Source: a bacterium
GTDB lineage: Bacteria > Armatimonadota > Fimbriimonadia > Fimbriimonadales > Fimbriimonadaceae
Assembly (NCBI GenBank): GCA_027485645.1
Contig: JAIXQR010000007.1
Span: forward strand, 558,001-622,000
Length of the DNA stretch: 64,000 bases
Direction: 5' to 3'
Positions 45,651 to 54,134 of the stretch are shown here, piece after piece. The translations under genes were made by a program, and so were the position numbers. The notes beneath the pieces are model-generated. The model did no database searches, was not told where the DNA came from, and saw only the letters and a list, made by a program, of their open reading frames with translations. Positions within the stretch are counted from its first letter, which is position 1, and each line of letters begins with the position of its first letter.

Positions 45651-46595
45651 ATGACCTTTAATCGCATCGTGAAGCAACGAAGACCATCACGCAACCCTCT
45701 AGCATTAGCTAACGCCGCCGTGGCATTTTGCCTCCTCGCAATCCCGATGTCGGCGTTAGCTCAAAACGACAAAATGACCCCGATCGCGATTCCGAAGCAG
45801 CCGACGGCGATCGTGCTCGGAACAGGTCCGTTGCCAGGTGCGACCGTTGAAGAGTCTTGGCACTCACAGTACGGCAGCGTCTTTGCGAGAAACGTCACCG
45901 TAGCCACGCTCACGCCATTCCTTCCCCCAAAAGGCAAAGCCACTGGAGCGGCCGTGATTGTTGCCCCTGGCGGCGGATTCCGGACCCTATCGATGCAAAA
46001 CGAAGGTTGGGATGTCGCGAAGGCGCTTAACAAAAAGGGCGTTGCCGCGTTTGTTCTGAAGTATCGACTCAACCAAACTCCGGCGAGTTTGGAGGAGTTT
46101 GCAAACCCGACCCAACCACGACCGGCCCGACGCCCGGGAACGGATGAAGCCGCCGTTGCCTACGCACCGCAAATTGCCGATGCATCCGCCGCATTTGCGC
46201 TGGTCCGATCTCGGGCGAAGGAGTGGAACATTGATCCGACCAAGGTCGGAATGATCGGCTTCTCCGCCGGAGCGATGCTCACGATGTCCACAACCCTGTA
46301 CGGCAAGGACGCCAACCCAGCATTCATTGGCGACATCTACGGACCTCTCAATGCGATGAAGGTGCCCGACAACGCGCCGCCGCTCTTCATTGCCCTCGCG
46401 GTGGATGATCCACTCTTTGCCAACGCTGGGTTCGGACTGATTGAAAGCTGGAAAGCAGCCAAGAAGCCCGTCGAATTCCACTACTACGAGCAAGGCGGCC
46501 ACGGCTTTGGAATGTATCCAAAGGAAACCACCAGCACCGGCTGGTTCGAAAACTTCGCCTCGTGGCTCCGCATGCGCGGATACATCAAGAAGTAA
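45651..46595 (+). CDS. secreted alpha/beta hydrolase (BD-FAE/acetyl xylan esterase-like)
   Basis: 314 aa. Start ATG 45651 has AGGA 6 nt upstream. The signal peptide is NPLALANAAVAFCLLAIPMSALAQ. The hydrolase domain has the oxyanion motif VIVAPGGGFRTLS, a KYRLNQ strand, the nucleophile elbow MIGFSAGAML, the acid near LAVDDPLFANAG and the His in QGGHGFGMYP. This pattern matches exported esterases that deacetylate or deferuloylate plant glycans; substrate is an inference. A hairpin after the stop may be the terminator. Confidence 0.85.
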   Translation: MTFNRIVKQRRPSRNPLALANAAVAFCLLAIPMSALAQNDKMTPIAIPKQPTAIVLGTGPLPGATVEESWHSQYGSVFARNVTVATLTPFLPPKGKATGAAVIVAPGGGFRTLSMQNEGWDVAKALNKKGVAAFVLKYRLNQTPASLEEFANPTQPRPARRPGTDEAAVAYAPQIADASAAFALVRSRAKEWNIDPTKVGMIGFSAGAMLTMSTTLYGKDANPAFIGDIYGPLNAMKVPDNAPPLFIALAVDDPLFANAGFGLIESWKAAKKPVEFHYYEQGGHGFGMYPKETTSTGWFENFASWLRMRGYIKK

Positions 46596-46601
46596 ATTCA
46601 A

Positions 46602-46630
46602 TGGGTCTGCGAAAGCACCTCGCAGACCCA
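46602..46630. terminator. hairpin between convergent genes, possible bidirectional terminator
   Basis: TGGGTCTGCGA (46602-46612) and TCGCAGACCCA (46620-46630) form a perfect 11-bp stem with a 7-nt loop, between the esterase stop and the end of the minus-strand gene at 46640. No T-run follows on either strand, so efficiency is uncertain. Confidence 0.5.
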
Positions 46631-46639
46631 ATCCGCTAT

Positions 46640-47389
46640 TCAGCGGACGCCTAAGTGCTGGTCCAATTCTTCCGCGGCCTTTGCGCCGGTTTCCAACTCT
46701 GCCCGGGCACCTCGCAGGTTCGCTAAAGGATCTGCGAATGCTTCACGATCAACTGCACTGGCGTGCTCTAACAGCGATTGATCGAGCAGCCTTAGTTCTT
46801 CGAGCATCGGCTGCCCCCATGCCAAAGCCCGATTGTGGGCGGCATGCTCGGTTTGCACCGCGACTTCCATCAGCTTTATCATCGCTTCTTCAATCGCTCT
46901 CATCGCTTTGGTTGAAGGCTCCGATGCGTTGCTATCTTTCACCGAACAGTGTCGCAAGTAGATTCCGGCCGCCTCGTCCAGAAGGTTGGCGAACGGTTCG
47001 GCGAGACACATATCTCCGGAGACAACGTTCCCGAAGCTCGTGTACCTCTGCCCAAACTTGAGAATCAGGTCGCGCAGATGTCGCTGGGCAGGCGGGATGG
47101 CACGGTAAAGCCGATAGAAAATGAACCAAGCTGCGGCGGAAAGAACCACCGTTGCGGCGCTTCCCAGAATCAAAGGCAGTCCCTTGTTGCCCATCACCCA
47201 AGCCGCGAAGACGCTTAGCCCGCCGAAAGTCGCTATTCCGGCCGGGATAGCGCAGGAAAGAATGAAGAGGTTTCGGGCTGGCTCTCGATTTTCTTCTGCA
47301 TCGATCAACGCCTCCAGATTCGCAAGCTCGCGCTGGCGCACAACACCCGGCAGCCGTCGCGACAGCCGCACCCAATACATCGCACCCAT
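46640..47389 (-). CDS. hypothetical protein with two transmembrane helices and a long helical domain
   Basis: A 249-aa protein. A charged N-terminus (GVVRQRELANLEALIDAEENREPARN) is followed by a hairpin of two membrane helices (~46-65 and ~73-95) and a ~150-residue mostly helical soluble domain with Glu/Ala/Leu heptad-like repeats (MRAIEEAMIKLMEVAVQTEH). No family recognised. Stands alone. Confidence 0.6.
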   Translation of the reverse strand: MGAMYWVRLSRRLPGVVRQRELANLEALIDAEENREPARNLFILSCAIPAGIATFGGLSVFAAWVMGNKGLPLILGSAATVVLSAAAWFIFYRLYRAIPPAQRHLRDLILKFGQRYTSFGNVVSGDMCLAEPFANLLDEAAGIYLRHCSVKDSNASEPSTKAMRAIEEAMIKLMEVAVQTEHAAHNRALAWGQPMLEELRLLDQSLLEHASAVDREAFADPLANLRGARAELETGAKAAEELDQHLGVR

Positions 47390-47501
47390 CGCGTAGTCTT
47401 ACCAGTTGAGGCTCAACGGGGTTGCACGGAAAGGGACCATCTCTAGGTCTCCGAGCTTCCGGGCCGCCGACACTTAAAGCTCAGTAGGTAGCATCCGGTC
47501 C

Positions 47502-48365
47502 ATGCTTGCGCTGGCGTTGAGTTTGGCCATTTTCCAACAGCTGCCAGAAGAAGCCCTGATTCGCGGGAAAACAGCAGATTCGGAAATCGTAATCCGGGCG
47601 AATTCTCGATTTGCGGGAGCCATTTACTCTCTCACTTGGCGCGGGAAGGAGTTTCTCGATTCTGCTGACCACGGTCGCGAATTGCAGTCGGCGAGCAACT
47701 TCGACTCCGGAACGCCAATCACAAACGAGACTTTCAATCCAACCGAGGCGGGCTCAATGAACGATGGCGCGGGACAAACGAGCTCGAGCCGACTGCTTCG
47801 AATCGTTGCGCGCGGAAACCGATTGGAGACCAGCACCCAAATGGCGTTCTGGCTTGATCCAACGCAACGATCCGGCGATCAACCCGCAAAGAACCGCACC
47901 GTTCTTTCCAATCACATCCTGAGCAAGCGGGTAACGATCGGGCACGATAACAATCCACGCCGCATTCGGTACGAAGTCACATTCAAGCTTCCACCGGATG
48001 AGCCGCATACCAGGGCCGTTTTTGAATCTCTCACCGGATACATGCCGCCCGAATTCAGCGAGTTCTGGAGATTCGATCCTAAGTCCAAAACCTTAGTGGC
48101 CCTTTCGGACGGGCCAGGAGAGCAATCCGATCCGGTCGTCTTTTCTACCAAAGACGGCGCTTTCGCTATGGGAATTTACTCGCCGGACGTGCGCACTAAA
48201 GGTTACGGCAGATGGAGGTTTGCTGCAGAGCGCGTGGTGAAATGGAACTGCGTGTTCCGGGCAACGGCTCCGATCGCCGGCAAGCAGTTCTCATTTGTTC
48301 ACGATCTTTCCGTGGGAAGTCTTGCCGAGGTCGAATCCGACCTTCGAGCATGGTCAGATCAGTGA
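47502..48365 (+). CDS. secreted beta-sandwich protein of unknown function
   Basis: A 287-aa protein with a short signal (LALALSLAIFQQL). The body is beta-rich: SRFAGAIYSLTWRGKEFLDSADHGRELQSA followed by NPTEAGSMNDGAGQTSSS resembles the start of aldose-1-epimerase-like or glycosidase-type sandwich domains, where such Gly/Trp/His patterns bind sugar. No catalytic residues assigned. TAGCAT 7 nt before the ATG. The context gives no partner. Confidence 0.6.
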   Translation: MLALALSLAIFQQLPEEALIRGKTADSEIVIRANSRFAGAIYSLTWRGKEFLDSADHGRELQSASNFDSGTPITNETFNPTEAGSMNDGAGQTSSSRLLRIVARGNRLETSTQMAFWLDPTQRSGDQPAKNRTVLSNHILSKRVTIGHDNNPRRIRYEVTFKLPPDEPHTRAVFESLTGYMPPEFSEFWRFDPKSKTLVALSDGPGEQSDPVVFSTKDGAFAMGIYSPDVRTKGYGRWRFAAERVVKWNCVFRATAPIAGKQFSFVHDLSVGSLAEVESDLRAWSDQ

Positions 48366-48398
48366 AGTAGCGCTCCGGAATGTATAGGAATATGCGTC

Positions 48399-49154
48399 CT
48401 AGTGCTGAATCGTTTCCATGGCCTGGTCAACCGCATCAATTCGAATGAGACCGGACCGTGGGATGGAGTAGTCCAGGATCATCGTGAGAATTGTTGCCGT
48501 CATGACGGCAAACACAAACCGCTCCCAGTGCTGGGCTTTCCGAGGTCCCTTGAGGGAACGACCGAGGACAACGCCGGCCAGAAGTGAAAAGCAAATGAGG
48601 AGAGTCATCGGCTCCTTTTGGTGGCGAGTCACGAGAGCAATCTGGCGCTCGACCGCTTTATCTTGAATTCGTTGAACTTCCGCTAACGCGTCCACTGTGG
48701 CGTCTTCATACTTGCCATTCCTCGCGTTAGCCCGCAAAGTTACGTTGAGCTTCCCGAGAATCTTTTGCCCTTCTTCAAAGAAGACTTTTGCTTGGGCCTC
48801 GTTGTTTGTTGTTCGGGCGTAATCTCGCCGTGTTTGAATGTATTGCGAAAGAAAGAAGGAGCTGTTGTTCCGAGTTTTCGAATCGAGCGATTCAAACGCA
48901 ATGTTTGCCAAACGAATAGCCTGAACCTCGGATAGCACAAGGGCAGTGCGAGCGTTGAAATCGTCCCGGGCCGAGTTGATTCCAAATGCAAGCAACAAAG
49001 TTAACAAAGTAATGATGTACCCATCAATACTTGAAACTCGCTCTACCGGCTGATCTTCGGATTTCGAACGGCGGTTTGCAACTCGGTAGCCAATCTCCAC
49101 CGCGAGAAGAAGGGCGAAAAACAGAACTAAAAAAATCGTAATCGCTTCGATCAT
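48399..49154 (-). CDS. DUF4239-like (bestrophin-like) membrane protein
   Basis: A 251-aa protein with four predicted helices: N-terminal FLVLFFALLLAVEIGYRVA, then IDGYIITLLTLLLAFGIN, a long extracytoplasmic helical segment (ALVLSEVQAIRLANIAFESL...), and a C-terminal pair (LLICFSLLAGVVLG, FVFAVMTATILTMILDYSIPRSG). This is the same plan as the frameshifted gene at 22511-23279, so the two are paralogues. Function unknown; distant likeness to bestrophin channels. Confidence 0.78.
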   Translation of the reverse strand: MIEAITIFLVLFFALLLAVEIGYRVANRRSKSEDQPVERVSSIDGYIITLLTLLLAFGINSARDDFNARTALVLSEVQAIRLANIAFESLDSKTRNNSSFFLSQYIQTRRDYARTTNNEAQAKVFFEEGQKILGKLNVTLRANARNGKYEDATVDALAEVQRIQDKAVERQIALVTRHQKEPMTLLICFSLLAGVVLGRSLKGPRKAQHWERFVFAVMTATILTMILDYSIPRSGLIRIDAVDQAMETIQH

Positions 49155-49269
49155 ATGGCCCTGGACACTGCCAGCAGGAGCGCCGGCTTCTAAGCGACCG
49201 CTTAAGCTGAAGTCATTCTAACCGATGCACCACCGGGTGTTTTATTGCCAAACCGGCGAGCTTGGCGAG

Positions 49270-50397
49270 CTATGCCCAGGAGATGACGTCGTCTACGGGT
49301 CGACGCATCGACAAGGGCATTGCCTCTGCGTAGCCGAAGCGCATTAGGAGCTGCGGGAGGGCATTGCCAAATCCCATGGCGGCCTGAAACTGTCCTCGAA
49401 GCTCGGGAACCTCACAAGGCTGATTGAGGAATGCGGATTTCACGTTGAGCGAAGTCATTCTGAGCGCCAACCGCTGATAAACCTGCCCGGTCCGGACCCA
49501 AGCCGACCGATCATCTGCGTCGGATGCAATCGCAATCGCCCCGGCAGAACTTCGCAACTTGGCGGCGTCAGAATCCGCCTGCTTCCCAGGAGTCGTGCCG
49601 TTAACGAAGGCTTGCCCAACCCAACGCGGCACCTGTGGACTGCCGGAGCAACGGGAATAGAGCCCATCTAGCGAGCCCAATGCTTCCCTTTTGTCAAACC
49701 GAATCCACTGCACCAACTCGGTCATGAATGCCTCATCCGCAAACTGAATCCTATTCCCTTGGTTCACAAACTCTTGCACCTTGGTGAGGTCGCTCGAACT
49801 ATCAAAGACGCGCAAACTGATCCCGTTCTCCAGCGGAATCGAGGCGATCTCGCCCAGCAGCGACGCTCCGAGCTTTCGACCATCATAGGCCGATCGGGTG
49901 TTTTGCCGAAGTGGAATAGCGTCAAAGTGCCGACCCGATTCGGACTTGGTCACGGAAAGCTGGACCCGGATGAAATTTTCAGCTCCGGGATATGTGACCT
50001 CAGGTTCAAACCCGAGATGGCGCGCCGCCAAGCTCAGGTTTTCGAGCGCGCAACCCAGGCTCATCCAGAGTTCACGATCTTCAGGATCAACTGCCGCCAA
50101 TCGGCGCGCCGAGTCTGGCTGAATCTGGATTTCACTTCCCGTAACCAGAAACTGCCATGGTTGCGCGTTATGCCCACTGGCGGCGAGGGTTGCGTAGCGT
50201 ATGAGCTCCCTCGATTGGTCGTTGCCCTTCGTGTCACCTCGCAGTGGAAGCCGAACTCGATTTGCCGGAGCCCGGTCATCCATCCATGGGGCCAACTGGA
50301 AAAGAGCATACGCTCCCGCCGCGCCCCCGGCTACGGCCGCCGAAAGCTTCACAAACTGGCCACGCGTAAGGTTTCGCGGAATCTTGGAAGGGTTCAT
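49270..50397 (-). CDS. nitroreductase-like FMN protein (Acg family), membrane-targeted
   Basis: A 375-aa protein. N-terminal NLTRGQFVKLSAAVAGGAAGAYALFQ is an export or anchor sequence that resembles a Tat signal but lacks a clear twin Arg. The core has ELIRYATLAASGHNAQPWQFLV (FMN-binding start), a second duplicated half from ~190, and an RTGQVYQRLALRMTSLNVKSAFLNQP segment, as in Acg/Rv2032-type truncated nitroreductases that bind FMN with unclear activity. Isolated gene. Confidence 0.78.
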   Translation of the reverse strand: MNPSKIPRNLTRGQFVKLSAAVAGGAAGAYALFQLAPWMDDRAPANRVRLPLRGDTKGNDQSRELIRYATLAASGHNAQPWQFLVTGSEIQIQPDSARRLAAVDPEDRELWMSLGCALENLSLAARHLGFEPEVTYPGAENFIRVQLSVTKSESGRHFDAIPLRQNTRSAYDGRKLGASLLGEIASIPLENGISLRVFDSSSDLTKVQEFVNQGNRIQFADEAFMTELVQWIRFDKREALGSLDGLYSRCSGSPQVPRWVGQAFVNGTTPGKQADSDAAKLRSSAGAIAIASDADDRSAWVRTGQVYQRLALRMTSLNVKSAFLNQPCEVPELRGQFQAAMGFGNALPQLLMRFGYAEAMPLSMRRPVDDVISWA

Positions 50398-50711
50398 GAT
50401 CCTTCCCTGCTACTCCCAGATTTGGGAGAAAGCCCGATAAAGAGTGACTAAACAAGCACTTCCAAAAACGCTTTGAAACGCGTCAGAAAAAACAGCACGC
50501 GTGCAGCATCGGCAACAGAACTGGATTTCCAAGTCTTCAATGAAAGAGGCAACGCCGAATAAGGACGGCATTGAGAGCAAAGGATCAATGCTTAAATCAA
50601 TTGCTCAGAATCAAAATAAGTCACCAGCTTTAGTGTCGCCCACCCAATTCGGCCGCCTTAGATCGAGCTGGTCCTAGGCCCGGATGGCAATTCCTAAAGT
50701 TAGAATGCAGA
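50398..50711. other. intergenic region without recognised gene (314 bp)
   Basis: Lies between divergent genes. Rich in short A runs (CTTCCAAAAACGC, GTCAGAAAAAACAG). A TAGAAT hexamer at 50701-50706 ends 5 nt before the ATG of the right-hand gene. No coding frame or strong hairpin seen. Confidence 0.5.
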
Positions 50712-51512
50712 ATGAACGCCATGCTTTTTACCGTCGCCCTTGTTCCGTTCGCCCAAGTTATGGTTCTTGGGACCTACCATTTCGCGAATCCCGGGCGTGA
50801 TGCAGTAAAGACTCGCCTCCGTGATACGATGTCTGCAACCCGTCAGGAAGAAATAGCCGAGCTTGTCAAGCGATTAAGCGCCTTTCGACCTACCAAGATT
50901 GCCGTAGAATCGCAACCTCAGAATGCCGCAAAACTCAACGGCAATCTGGCCGCATACAGCGCTAAAACTTATGAACTAGGGGCGAGTGAAATCGAGCAGG
51001 TAGGTTTTCGACTAGCCGAACGGGGCAAGATTAACACCCTTCTGCCGATCGATAATCAGCTCGACCTAGATTTCAATCGCCTGATGGGCTTTATGCAATC
51101 GAAAGAACCAGATCGAGCTCAAAAGTTCGGTATGCAAATCCAGCAAATCGGGGAAAAGTTTGAAAACTGGGATTCCAGGTTCTCGGTAAGCGCGCTGTTG
51201 GCTATCCACAACAATCCAACGTTCATCAAACAGTCCCACCAGTTTTACGTCTCTCTTTGCGACACCACGGACGGAACGGATTATCCTGGCGCGGACATTC
51301 TGGGCGACTGGTATAAGCGCAATGCTCGAATCTACGGCAACCTCCGCAAAGGCATCGCCAAAGGGGACCGCGTGCTGGTCATCTATGGCTCCGGTCACGC
51401 AAAGATCTTGCGTGAGTTGATTCAAGACTCGGGCGATCTCGAGTTAGTTGAAGCCAGTAAGTACTTACCTCCATGCCCAGTTCAAGGAAAGGAACTTAGC
51501 TTGAGTAATTGA
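50712..51512 (+). CDS. DUF5694 domain-containing protein
   Basis: A 266-aa protein matching the TraB/DUF5694 pattern: VMVLGTYHFANPGRD at the start, FRPTKIAVESQPQ, a helical middle and VLVIYGSGHAKILRELI near the end. The conserved His/Glu (GTYHF, VES, GSGH) suggest a metal- or ligand-binding erythromycin-esterase/TraB-like fold; activity unknown. A short hydrophobic start may be a signal peptide. Likely leaderless (TAGAAT 5 nt before ATG). Confidence 0.82.
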   Translation: MNAMLFTVALVPFAQVMVLGTYHFANPGRDAVKTRLRDTMSATRQEEIAELVKRLSAFRPTKIAVESQPQNAAKLNGNLAAYSAKTYELGASEIEQVGFRLAERGKINTLLPIDNQLDLDFNRLMGFMQSKEPDRAQKFGMQIQQIGEKFENWDSRFSVSALLAIHNNPTFIKQSHQFYVSLCDTTDGTDYPGADILGDWYKRNARIYGNLRKGIAKGDRVLVIYGSGHAKILRELIQDSGDLELVEASKYLPPCPVQGKELSLSN

Positions 51513-51680
51513 ACTTTTCGGGAGGTCCGTGGCCAACATTGAAACAAAAAGCATCTCTACCCTCGTTACAAATTTAGGGGGTCGGTTGACTCGTCCAAAC
51601 AAATCCCGTGCTTGAAGCGGATGTTCTATTGCATCGGTACATCTTGGGCAGCCTTACTGGCAAATAATTTGAGTCTTTGA

Positions 51681-52085
51681 CTAATCTCTTGGGTTCAAGC
51701 ATCTAGAGGTTGCCAACAGCTTATCGACCTGCGGGTACGGTCCTCCACAGTATTGAATGTAAGTATCCAGCGACAGTCCATGCGGTCGTACGTCGGCGTT
51801 TGCGCCTCGCTCAAGCAAGACGCTCACGCACTTTCTTTTGCCTTGGCTAGCGGCCATTGCCAGCGGAGTAAGTCCTTCCGTCCCGCCCTCCGCATCAATC
51901 TGTGCACCATGATCAAGCAACAGCGTCAGGATCGGCGTGATTCCAAAGTGTGCGGCGACCATCAGTAGCGTCCAACCGTTGCGCAAGTTTGGATCTCCTC
52001 CTTGCGCCAAGTACTCTTGAATCTTATCAATTCGCCCACGCTTGATGTGCTTGTAAAGGGCATCAAATTCGCTTTCGATCCTCAG
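51681..52085 (-). CDS. ankyrin repeat protein, likely CTG start coupled to the upstream gene
   Basis: The frame reads FDALYKHIKRGRIDKIQEYLAQGGDPN, then NGWTLLMVAAHFGITPILTLLLDHGAQID and GLTPLAMAASQGKRKCVSVLLERGANAD: about three ankyrin repeats. The sequence upstream of the TTG at 52010 is clearly ankyrin-like, so translation must begin earlier. The only candidate is CTG at 52085, which overlaps the stop of the upstream gene (CTGA). About 134 aa. Protein-protein interaction role inferred from family. Confidence 0.7.
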   Translation of the reverse strand: MRIESEFDALYKHIKRGRIDKIQEYLAQGGDPNLRNGWTLLMVAAHFGITPILTLLLDHGAQIDAEGGTEGLTPLAMAASQGKRKCVSVLLERGANADVRPHGLSLDTYIQYCGGPYPQVDKLLATSRCLNPRD

Positions 52086-52825
52086 TTCCCTTCACCCTTC
52101 TTGCGCGCACGGTTCTCTTTCCGGCGGGATTTCTTCACGCTGGGAGCATTCGTGCGGAAACTCTCCGGGCCAAACCCTTTCTGAGCCGCAATAATTTCGT
52201 CGCTACCAACGGTCCGCACGCTTTCATCCGTCTTCGCCAGGGCAGACCCAAAGAACATCGAGATTTCTTGAAAGGCAGTGAAGGCGTCGAAATGCTTTTG
52301 AAACTCGAAGTTTGCCAGTCTCACGTTGGTATAAATCCGAATCATCTTCGGCTCATTCCACTCGTACTCCCCCATCATCGCCAGCCAAATAGGAGCTTCT
52401 ACAAGCTGGAAGCTTTCTTGTCGTATTTCGATTCCTTGTTTGTCTAGCACGTCCCAGGTTTTATTCCCGTAACTGCGCTCATACCAGGCACGATCTGAGC
52501 CGTACAACTCCTTGTGATAAGCAGTCAGTTCCGTTCGGGTCATAGCCAAGTTTTTTGGGTGCTTTATCGAGAGCAATTCCGGGCTAGGGATAAAGGTTGG
52601 GAAGAGATAGACCGGGTAGACCCGACCACAAAATCCGATGATCGCCAACTTTGAGTCGAATCGGTAATGCCGACACGCTTCGGACAATAGCGTGGAAATT
52701 TTCGAATCCAAGTCTGACGCCCGAACATTTTTCACCGCAACTTCACGACGATAGATCAGCGACGGGTCGTACCCGAGCCCGAGCGCTGTGTCGTAATAGT
52801 CATGAAACGGCGAAATGATCCTCAA
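52082..52825 (-). CDS. conserved hypothetical protein
   Basis: A 247-aa protein with a TTG start. The opening RIISPFHDYYDTALGLGYDPSLIYRRE recalls a conserved hypothetical family found in bacteria and phages. Aromatic-rich middle (ELYGSDRAWYERSYGNKTWDVLD), an acidic/aromatic strand region and a highly basic C-terminus (KKSRRKENRARKKGEGN). No enzyme motif. The stop overlaps the presumed CTG start of the ankyrin gene, so the two may work as a pair. Confidence 0.7.
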   Translation of the reverse strand: MRIISPFHDYYDTALGLGYDPSLIYRREVAVKNVRASDLDSKISTLLSEACRHYRFDSKLAIIGFCGRVYPVYLFPTFIPSPELLSIKHPKNLAMTRTELTAYHKELYGSDRAWYERSYGNKTWDVLDKQGIEIRQESFQLVEAPIWLAMMGEYEWNEPKMIRIYTNVRLANFEFQKHFDAFTAFQEISMFFGSALAKTDESVRTVGSDEIIAAQKGFGPESFRTNAPSVKKSRRKENRARKKGEGN

Positions 52826-52962
52826 CGCGGATCATTATTGCCCAGCCACGGAACTTGGAGCCGATCCACTACAGCTCAATTGCTCCAGCGAACGACGCAG
52901 AAGCTAATGCTTGTCAATCCTGGGGGCGGGCATGGCCAAAGCTTTCTGAGTTTTCGACGCGA

Positions 52963-53616
52963 TCATTCCGCAGCGCTGGGCTTACCCGCCCAATCTAGAA
53001 AGCCTTGCCCTGCCAAGATTTTTGGAACGCACTTCTCGACCCGGCTTTCGCGCGTTTTGCTCTGCTTCGCCCCCGAAATGTGGATCACGTGGCTGCGCTG
53101 ACGCCCGGGCGTCAGGGCAAAGAATGCACTCGCCAACAAGGGGTCTGCATCCATCGCGACGACCAGTTCCTCTGGGAGATCCAAGTCCGCCGGATTCCGC
53201 TTCGGGACCACCGCACCCGACCGCTCAATCTCAACGGCCTGACGCAGAATCTCTCGGATCGCCTCCGCATTCACCTGCACCTGCTCTACGCTCCGAAATC
53301 GCCCGACCATCGCCTCCCGCGAGTTCGGTCCCGCAAATTCAAGGATCCCCGACGGATCGTTAATGAGAACCCCTTTGAACATATTGAGTCCGCAATACTC
53401 TTTGAATGCGGCGATGATCAACACGTTCTTCCCGTTCAGCGTGTAAGTAGGAACCTTCCATTTCACTTCCTCCGCCAGGCCACTCTCCAAAACAAGCTCA
53501 CGAAGCGCCTGGAAAACGTCGTACCAACCATGCACTTTGCACTCCGGAGTGTTGCCAAGCGGACACCGCATACAACCGATGGCAAGATATTGATCGACCT
53601 CAGAATTTCGGATCAT
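52963..53616 (-). CDS. DUF1801/YdeI-like (OmpD-associated) protein
   Basis: A 217-aa two-part protein: a DUF1801 domain (WYDVFQALRELVLESGLAEEVKWKVPTYTLNGKNVLIIAAFKEYCGLNMFKG) then a YdeI C-terminal part (DLDLPEELVVAMDADPLLASAFFALTPGRQRSHVIHI...RESRVEKCVPKILAGQG). Start taken at ATG 53616; codons above it to 53709 look random and overlap the ars promoter side. YdeI-family proteins are linked to cationic peptide tolerance in Salmonella; function here unproven. Confidence 0.83.
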   Translation of the reverse strand: MIRNSEVDQYLAIGCMRCPLGNTPECKVHGWYDVFQALRELVLESGLAEEVKWKVPTYTLNGKNVLIIAAFKEYCGLNMFKGVLINDPSGILEFAGPNSREAMVGRFRSVEQVQVNAEAIREILRQAVEIERSGAVVPKRNPADLDLPEELVVAMDADPLLASAFFALTPGRQRSHVIHISGAKQSKTRESRVEKCVPKILAGQGFLDWAGKPSAAE

Positions 53617-53726
53617 GGCTATGCACGCTCTTCGCACCGACAGTTTGCCACTTCCGGTGAAAGTTTCTAAGTCATCCCCAACCCTTTCGCCGAGTGACAA
53701 ACTATCCAAAAATTCTTAATCATTTC

Positions 53727-53744
53727 TACATTTCTAGAAATGTA
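53727..53744. promoter_or_regulatory. perfect 18-bp palindrome upstream of arsR, probable ArsR operator
   Basis: TACATTTCTAGAAATGTA reads the same on both strands and lies 15 bp before the arsR ATG. Position and symmetry match ArsR/SmtB-type operators overlapping the promoter of self-regulated ars operons. Arsenite binding to ArsR cysteines would release it. Confidence 0.8.
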
Positions 53745-53759
53745 TGGTAGAGTTGGTTC

Positions 53760-54134
53760 ATGGACAGGACAGTAACCGCAGAAATGTTCAAGGCGCTCGG
53801 AGACCCGACGCGGCTTCGCATTTTCGAATACCTACGGTCGTGCTGCGGGCCGATGGCGATTGCCGATGCCGGGGAGATCCGACAAGTCTCTGGCCCGACG
53901 GTTGGAGAAGTCTGTTGCTGTATCACCGGCGTCGACAAAGTCACGTCCACCATCAGTTTTCATCTCAAAGAACTCCGGAACGCCGGACTCATCGTCATGG
54001 AGCGACGCGGAAAGCATATGGTTTGCAAAGTGGACGAACAAGCCATCAGCGCGATCGAGAACTACTTTCGAACCCAATTGTCCACCGCCCAAGATTGTTG
54101 CCAGGAACCCACCCATGTCAAACGAAACCCTTAA
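53760..54134 (+). CDS. arsR: ArsR family arsenic-responsive repressor
   Basis: A 124-aa winged-helix repressor: FKALGDPTRLRIFEYLRS, recognition region VDKVTSTISFHLKELRNAGLIVMERRGKHMVCKV. Cys-rich, with CC (28-29), CCC (52-54), C89 and CC (113-114). The triple Cys just before the recognition helix is in the place of the As(III) site of the type that uses adjacent cysteines. Overlaps arsM by 20 bp, so the three ars genes form one coupled operon behind the palindrome. Confidence 0.92.
   Translation: MDRTVTAEMFKALGDPTRLRIFEYLRSCCGPMAIADAGEIRQVSGPTVGEVCCCITGVDKVTSTISFHLKELRNAGLIVMERRGKHMVCKVDEQAISAIENYFRTQLSTAQDCCQEPTHVKRNP

Noticed and set aside
53860-54114. Long N-terminal extension of arsM overlapping arsR
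   Set aside because: This stretch is the arsR gene read in another frame; its translation is low-complexity Ser/Arg/Pro and ArsM homologues start near ATG 54115.
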